A stretch of DNA of 16,888 nt from Ch67 sp964491665 (lineage in GTDB: Bacteria > Pseudomonadota > Gammaproteobacteria > Pseudomonadales > Ketobacteraceae). The DNA lies in assembly GCA_964491665.1 (NCBI GenBank), contig CAZBII010000099.1, positions 1-16,888 of the forward strand. The letters run 5' to 3'. A model generated the notes under the pieces. The model worked only from the letters and a program-made list of their open reading frames with translations. It was not told the origin of the DNA and ran no database searches. This document shows, piece after piece, positions 13,251 to 16,888 of this stretch. The stretch's first letter is position 1; every line of letters begins with the position of its first letter. Both the position numbers and the translations under genes were made by a program.

Positions 13251-15683
13251 CTAGCCTGCCTTCTGTGACCTGGACGATGTGTTGACCCAGTAGATGATTT
13301 TCTTGTTGAGCTGCTTGGCGTCGATGGGTTTGCTGGTGTAATCGTTCATGCCGGCCTGCATGCAGCGTTCGCGGTCCTGGGACATGGCATTGGCCGTGAC
13401 GGCAATAATGGGAATCCGGCTCTGGGCCGGCGGCAGGGCGCGGATCTGGCGGGTGGCTTCGAAGCCGTCCATCACCGGCATCTGGCAATCCATCAGGATC
13501 GCATCCAGCGCGGTGCTTTTTACGACCTCCACCGCCTGCGCGCCGTTGTCGGCGGTCAGCACTTCAAAGCCCTGTTTTTTCAGCAGACCTTTCAGCACCA
13601 GCTGGTTCACCGCGTTGTCTTCCACAACCAGTACGCGCAGGCCCGGCGCCGCCTTGCTGCTGTCGGCATTCACGGTAGGCGCGCTGTCGGCATTGTCACC
13701 CAGGCCAGTCTCGCAGCGGCAGGGCACATGCACGGTGAAGGTACTGCCCTTGCCGGACGTGGATTCCACATCAATTGAACCGTGCAGATAGTCCAGCAGC
13801 GCCTTGATTACGGCGAGGCCGATGCCCAGTCCGCCATAACCGCGATTGAAGGCGCCATCCACCTGCCTGAACCGCTCGAAAATCAGCGACAGCTTGTCGT
13901 CCGCAATGCCGATGCCGGTGTCGCTTACGTGCAGCAGCAGATTGAAATCGCCGGTCTGCGGGTTGGCGATTTCGCCGTGAATGCGTACTTCCACCTTGCC
14001 GTGGCGGGTGAACTTGACGGCGTTGTCGAGCAGGTTGTTGAGAATCTGGCTGATGCGGTTGAAATCGCTGATCAGGATGTCCGGCGTGGATTCCTCGATG
14101 AAGAAACTCAGCGCAATGCCTTTCTTCTGTGCCAGTTCAGTGAACAGCGCGCGCGAGCCAGCCACCAGATCCTTGGTGGAAAACGGCTTGTTGTCGAAAT
14201 GGATCTTGCCGGATTGCAGTTCCGTGTAGGTGAGCAGGCTGTCCACCAGCAGCATCATGTGGCGGGCGGAGCGGTCGGCGTAATGCAGATACTGGCTGGC
14301 CTTGTCGGAAATCGGCTCGTCGTGGATGTGTTCGAGACAGCCCAGCACACCGTTCATCGGTGTGCGCAGTTCGTGGCTGATGGTGGCGAGGAATTCGTCC
14401 TTGATGCGGTTGTTGTCCTGCAGCGTCTGGTTGACGATTTCCAGCGCGCGCTTGGCTTCCTTTTCCATCTCGGTTTTTTCGTGATTGATCTGGTTCAGGC
14501 GCTCGGCCAGCGTGATCGACAGCAGCGTCACTTCAATGGCGGAACCCAGCATGAAGGCGTTGGTGGTGAGCAGATTGGCCGGCATCCAGCCCAGCGACAC
14601 CGACGCCAGAATCAGCGCACCGATCAGCATGGACGACCAGGCAATGAAGAACAGGCGCGCGGTCGTCCCGCCTTTGAGCGCTTCCAGCAGGCTGCAGTAC
14701 AGCGTGGCGGACGACACCAGCATCGCACTCAGGATCACCGGCTTGATCACCCACTGATACGGCAGCAGCAGGCTGGCCGCCACACCGATTATCTGCACCA
14801 CCACCAGCACATTGAAAAAGCGGTGCGAGCCCGGCGCGTTGTGCTTCAGGTCCAGCACGCGCTGGCAGAACATCAGCATGAAGCCGGCCACCATGCAGAT
14901 GGCGGTGGGAATCAGGAAGCCATTCACCGCCGGCAGGTAATTCCACAGATACTCGAAGCCGTAGCCGGTCATGCCCAGCTGGAACAGCGTGATCGAGAAG
15001 GTGTAGGCGATGTAGTAGAAGTAACTGATGTCCCGCACCGTGATCAGCAGGCACAGGTTGTAGAAAAACATCAGGAACAGGATGCCGTAGTAGAGGCCGT
15101 CCAGCAGCAGGTGCAGGCGCTGGCTGTGATAGAACTCGAACGGGTCCCACATGGACAGGGGAATGCGCAGCGAACTGGTGCTCTGGATGCGGAACAGCAC
15201 GGTTTTTTCCTGCCCCGGCTGCAACTCCAGCGGGAACAGGAATCGCGCGTGGTCTATGGGGCGCGACGCAAACGGGCGCGAGTCGCCGGTCAGCCACTGC
15301 CGCTCCACCTTGCCATCCGTGATCACGTAATACTGGATGTCATCCAGCAGGGAATAATCGATTTCGATATAGCGCAGCTGTTTTTCGCCAGCGGGTCCGC
15401 TGCCCGCGCGAAAGTGCCCGGCCAGCCAGAAAGCCGAGTTGCTGTAACCCTTGTTGAGTACGGTGCGGCTGCCGGGTTCGAAGGGGTAATGGCTGCTGTC
15501 GTCCAGCAGATCGGTTACGGTCAGTTTGCCGGAGGCGTCTTCCAGATGCTGGAACAGGTAATCCACACGCTGGAAGGCAGGAAGGTCGTCCAGCGACACG
15601 GGCGTGGCAGCCGGCAGTGCCAGGGCACCGGCAGGCAGGCACAGCCATAGCACCAGCCAGGTCAGGAATACGCGCAAACCCAA
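13251..15683 (-). CDS. Hybrid sensor histidine kinase, 7TMR-DISM type, with C-terminal receiver
   Basis: An 810-residue inner-membrane kinase. A signal peptide (res. 1-23) is followed by a periplasmic 7TMR-DISMED2 domain (~30-175; carbohydrate- or small-ligand-binding fold by family), a seven-helix 7TMR-DISM region (~190-390), and a coiled-coil linker (~392-430). Then come HisKA with FLATISHELRTPMNGVLG (His437), HATPase_c (N box LLDNAVKFT, Asn554; G1 SDTGIGI, Asp588; G2 GYGGLGIGLAV) and a receiver (VVEDN Glu688/Asp689, phospho-acceptor Asp732 in MDCQMPVMDG, Thr763, Lys785). All catalytic residues are present. No Hpt domain or separate response regulator is visible, so its output partner is elsewhere. 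The TTG start at 15683 is chosen because an in-frame TGA lies upstream, the signal peptide begins there, and GGGG lies seven bases before it; the TTG two codons on is also possible. The Cache-type transducer gene follows. Confidence 0.94.
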   Translation of the reverse strand: MGLRVFLTWLVLWLCLPAGALALPAATPVSLDDLPAFQRVDYLFQHLEDASGKLTVTDLLDDSSHYPFEPGSRTVLNKGYSNSAFWLAGHFRAGSGPAGEKQLRYIEIDYSLLDDIQYYVITDGKVERQWLTGDSRPFASRPIDHARFLFPLELQPGQEKTVLFRIQSTSSLRIPLSMWDPFEFYHSQRLHLLLDGLYYGILFLMFFYNLCLLITVRDISYFYYIAYTFSITLFQLGMTGYGFEYLWNYLPAVNGFLIPTAICMVAGFMLMFCQRVLDLKHNAPGSHRFFNVLVVVQIIGVAASLLLPYQWVIKPVILSAMLVSSATLYCSLLEALKGGTTARLFFIAWSSMLIGALILASVSLGWMPANLLTTNAFMLGSAIEVTLLSITLAERLNQINHEKTEMEKEAKRALEIVNQTLQDNNRIKDEFLATISHELRTPMNGVLGCLEHIHDEPISDKASQYLHYADRSARHMMLLVDSLLTYTELQSGKIHFDNKPFSTKDLVAGSRALFTELAQKKGIALSFFIEESTPDILISDFNRISQILNNLLDNAVKFTRHGKVEVRIHGEIANPQTGDFNLLLHVSDTGIGIADDKLSLIFERFRQVDGAFNRGYGGLGIGLAVIKALLDYLHGSIDVESTSGKGSTFTVHVPCRCETGLGDNADSAPTVNADSSKAAPGLRVLVVEDNAVNQLVLKGLLKKQGFEVLTADNGAQAVEVVKSTALDAILMDCQMPVMDGFEATRQIRALPPAQSRIPIIAVTANAMSQDRERCMQAGMNDYTSKPIDAKQLNKKIIYWVNTSSRSQKAG

Positions 15684-15718
15684 GATTGCACCCCGAAGCA
15701 GACGAGATCAGAGGACAT

Positions 15719-15728
15719 ACTGATCAGT
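15719..15728. repeat. 10-bp perfect palindrome upstream of the hybrid kinase
   Basis: ACTGATCAGT lies 36 bp before the kinase TTG start, in the 100-bp gap between the kinase and Nudix genes. It could be an operator half, but a 10-bp palindrome may occur by chance and no matching second copy was seen nearby. Confidence 0.25.
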
Positions 15729-15783
15729 CTAGCAGCAGGGTGTCGGCTTTTCCGGTGCTATGAAGCTATTACAGGGGGCGGGC

Positions 15784-16329
15784 TTATGGCTTGCGCTGAT
15801 AAGCCGTGATGTCTTCCACCCGCACCGGAAACTGTCCGTCGCGGCGGTCGGCAAAATAGAACTGCAGGGTGCGGGCCACGGTGGGAAAGGCCAGCTCTTT
15901 CCAGGGGATTTCATGTTCCTCGAACAGGCGGCTTTCCAGGCTTTCGGTACCGGTGCCGTGGCGGCCGTCGATCACGTCGGCGCGGAAGAACAGATACACC
16001 TGGCTGATGTGGGGCAGATTGAAAACCGTGTACAGGCCGTGAATGTTCACTTCGGCTTCGGCTTCCTCGAAGGTCTCGCGGGCGGCGGCCTGCTCGGTGG
16101 TTTCGCCGTTTTCCATGAAGCCGGCGGGCAGGGTCCAGTAGCCCAGGCGGGGTTCGATCGCACGGCGGCACAGCAGCACCCTGTCGCCGTGAACGGGCAG
16201 GGTGCCGGCAATGATGCGGGGATTCTGGTAGTGGATGGCGCCGCAATGATCGCAGACATGGCGTTCGCGGTTGTCGCCAGCGGGGATCTTGAGAGTGAGC
16301 GGTTGTCCGCACTGACTGCAATATTTCAT
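15784..16329 (-). CDS. Nudix hydrolase with N-terminal zinc ribbon
   Basis: A 181-residue protein. An N-terminal zinc ribbon (Cys4, Cys7, Cys26, Cys29; YCSQCG and VCDHCG) precedes a Nudix fold with the box G70-x5-E76-x7-R84E85-x2-E88E89 (GFMENGETTEQAAARETFEE). The box's usual last Gly position is Glu91. By family it hydrolyses a nucleoside diphosphate linked to another group, with Mg2+ bound by the REx2EE glutamates. The ribbon resembles that of NADH pyrophosphatase-like Nudix proteins (Nudix_N_2), but the protein is shorter than NudC and its substrate cannot be named. The ATG at 16329 starts MKYCSQCG, the natural family start, though no Shine-Dalgarno sequence is evident. A terminator separates it from the upstream DUF3135 gene, so it probably has its own promoter (TATACT, minus strand, 16361-16366). 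Confidence 0.93.
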   Translation of the reverse strand: MKYCSQCGQPLTLKIPAGDNRERHVCDHCGAIHYQNPRIIAGTLPVHGDRVLLCRRAIEPRLGYWTLPAGFMENGETTEQAAARETFEEAEAEVNIHGLYTVFNLPHISQVYLFFRADVIDGRHGTGTESLESRLFEEHEIPWKELAFPTVARTLQFYFADRRDGQFPVRVEDITAYQRKP

Positions 16330-16360
16330 CGGGTTGCGCCAATCTGCTGCGTGAGACGGC

Positions 16361-16366
16361 AGTATA
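16361..16366 (-). promoter_or_regulatory. Candidate -10 element for the Nudix gene
   Basis: TATACT on the minus strand lies between the terminator at 16405-16430 and the Nudix ATG, giving a leader of about 25 nt. The -35 region is poor. The call rests mainly on the need for a promoter after the terminator. Confidence 0.3.
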
Positions 16367-16404
16367 AACGCTGCAGCTCAAACCCGGTACCGGCTGTATC
16401 CGGC

Positions 16405-16430
16405 AAAAAAAAGGGCCCTGATCGGGCCCT
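16405..16430 (-). terminator. Rho-independent terminator after the DUF3135 gene
   Basis: On the minus strand AGGGCCC and GGGCCCT (plus coordinates 16424-16430 and 16412-16418) form a perfect 7-bp GC-rich stem with a 5-nt loop, followed by eight Ts (16405-16412, the last T shared with the stem). It lies 41 bp after the DUF3135 stop and before the Nudix start. Confidence 0.9.
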
Positions 16431-16470
16431 GGCAAACACTATTGCTCTGCGAAAAAGATGCATCGGGTAC

Positions 16471-16815
16471 TCAGGCGCGGCGGAATGGCAATACCTGCGC
16501 TTCCGTCGAGCTTTCGTGCCGGCTTCCCCCCACGGTGGAAGTTGCATTGCCGGCGGCTTCATTCAGCGCCTGGCGTAAACGGTCAAACGAGTCGTGCATC
16601 ATGCCGGAGATGGCTATGCAGGCGGCCATCGGCGTTTTGGCGCGACGGCGTTCCATGTCCACCCGGAACTGCAGGCCGCGCAGCTTGCGGCGATAGGCTT
16701 CCGGCGCGCCCTGGATGAACTGGTCCACCAGTTCGCGGCGCAGCTGTTCCAGGCCTTCCGGGTTGTTCTGTGCCATCTCCCTAAGCTGGTCGAATTCCGG
16801 CAAAACGTAGCTCAT
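16471..16815 (-). CDS. DUF3135 family protein
   Basis: A 114-residue, mostly helical and charged cytoplasmic protein. The beginning LPEFDQLREMAQNNPEGLEQLRRELVDQFI and the middle RRKLRGLQFRVDMERRRAKTPMAACIAISGMM match the DUF3135 family as I know it, which is spread in gammaproteobacteria and has no established function. The tail (res. ~90-114) is Ser/Thr-rich and looks disordered. There is no signal peptide, membrane helix or catalytic motif. The ATG at 16815 is supported by AGAGG eight bases upstream. The gene has its own terminator and appears monocistronic within what can be seen; the 73 bp before it up to the window edge hold no clear promoter pair. Confidence 0.85.
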   Translation of the reverse strand: MSYVLPEFDQLREMAQNNPEGLEQLRRELVDQFIQGAPEAYRRKLRGLQFRVDMERRRAKTPMAACIAISGMMHDSFDRLRQALNEAAGNATSTVGGSRHESSTEAQVLPFRRA

Positions 16816-16888
16816 GGGTAATACCTCTTAGGCTAACCAATCACGCAGGGTGTATTGGCTTCCTGCCCCCAGATGTGAATGTCAAAAC

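Noticed and set aside
13782..15650. A 622-codon plus-strand frame opposite the hybrid kinase.
   Set aside because: Low-complexity Gln/His/Arg/Val composition and no domain; it mirrors a well-supported kinase and is an artefact of codon bias.
16840..16888. TTGACA on the minus strand near the right edge as a -35 for the DUF3135 gene.
   Set aside because: No acceptable -10 hexamer lies 16-18 nt downstream.
1..16888. CRISPR arrays, tRNA or rRNA genes, insertion sequences, attachment sites, toxin-antitoxin or phage-defence genes.
   Set aside because: No regularly spaced repeats, cloverleaf-like segments, transposase or integrase frames, or known defence domains were found when reading both strands.

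Overview
The window is about 16.9 kb of GC-rich, densely coding chromosomal DNA. Its gene families are a full-length fused PurL, MltF, two methyl-accepting chemotaxis proteins, a 7TMR-DISM hybrid kinase and a DUF3135 protein. Together they suggest a motile gammaproteobacterium in the Pseudomonas/Alcanivorax/Oceanospirillales range. The species cannot be fixed from sequence alone. I see no rRNA, tRNA, CRISPR array, insertion sequence or prophage.

Layout. (1) 1-1200, minus: the first 400 codons of an NRPS-type protein that begins directly with an adenylation domain. Its visible specificity residues resemble the classical proline code. The gene runs off the left edge. (2) 1510-4620, minus: mltF (membrane-bound lytic transglycosylase F), followed within about 30 bp by a polytopic GT-C-like membrane protein, probably one transcript. 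(3) 4621-5056: a 436-bp divergent regulatory region with a good sigma70-like promoter for mltF, a palindrome over its -35, and a CRP/Vfr-like site facing the next gene. (4) 5057-6196, plus: a small chemotaxis transducer with almost no periplasmic domain, closed by a strong hairpin terminator. (5) 6328-10212, plus: purL, complete, with its own TATAAT promoter. (6) 10303-11025, minus: an orphan ParA/MinD-like ATPase, divergent from (7) 11233-11544, plus, a small NIF3/YqfO-like protein. (8) 11554-15683, minus: a Cache-type chemotaxis transducer downstream of a 7TMR-DISM hybrid histidine kinase. (9) 15784-16815, minus: a zinc-ribbon Nudix hydrolase and a DUF3135 protein, separated by a terminator.

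How the genes fit together. purL and mltF are housekeeping. Three signalling proteins (two transducers and one hybrid kinase) lie within about 11 kb, but no che, flagellar or response-regulator gene is visible, so they would have to work through partners elsewhere. The least ordinary items are the adenylation-first synthetase with an overlapping short leader ORF, the partnerless ParA-like ATPase, and the sensor-less transducer. I did not find evidence of a complete new defence or mobile system.
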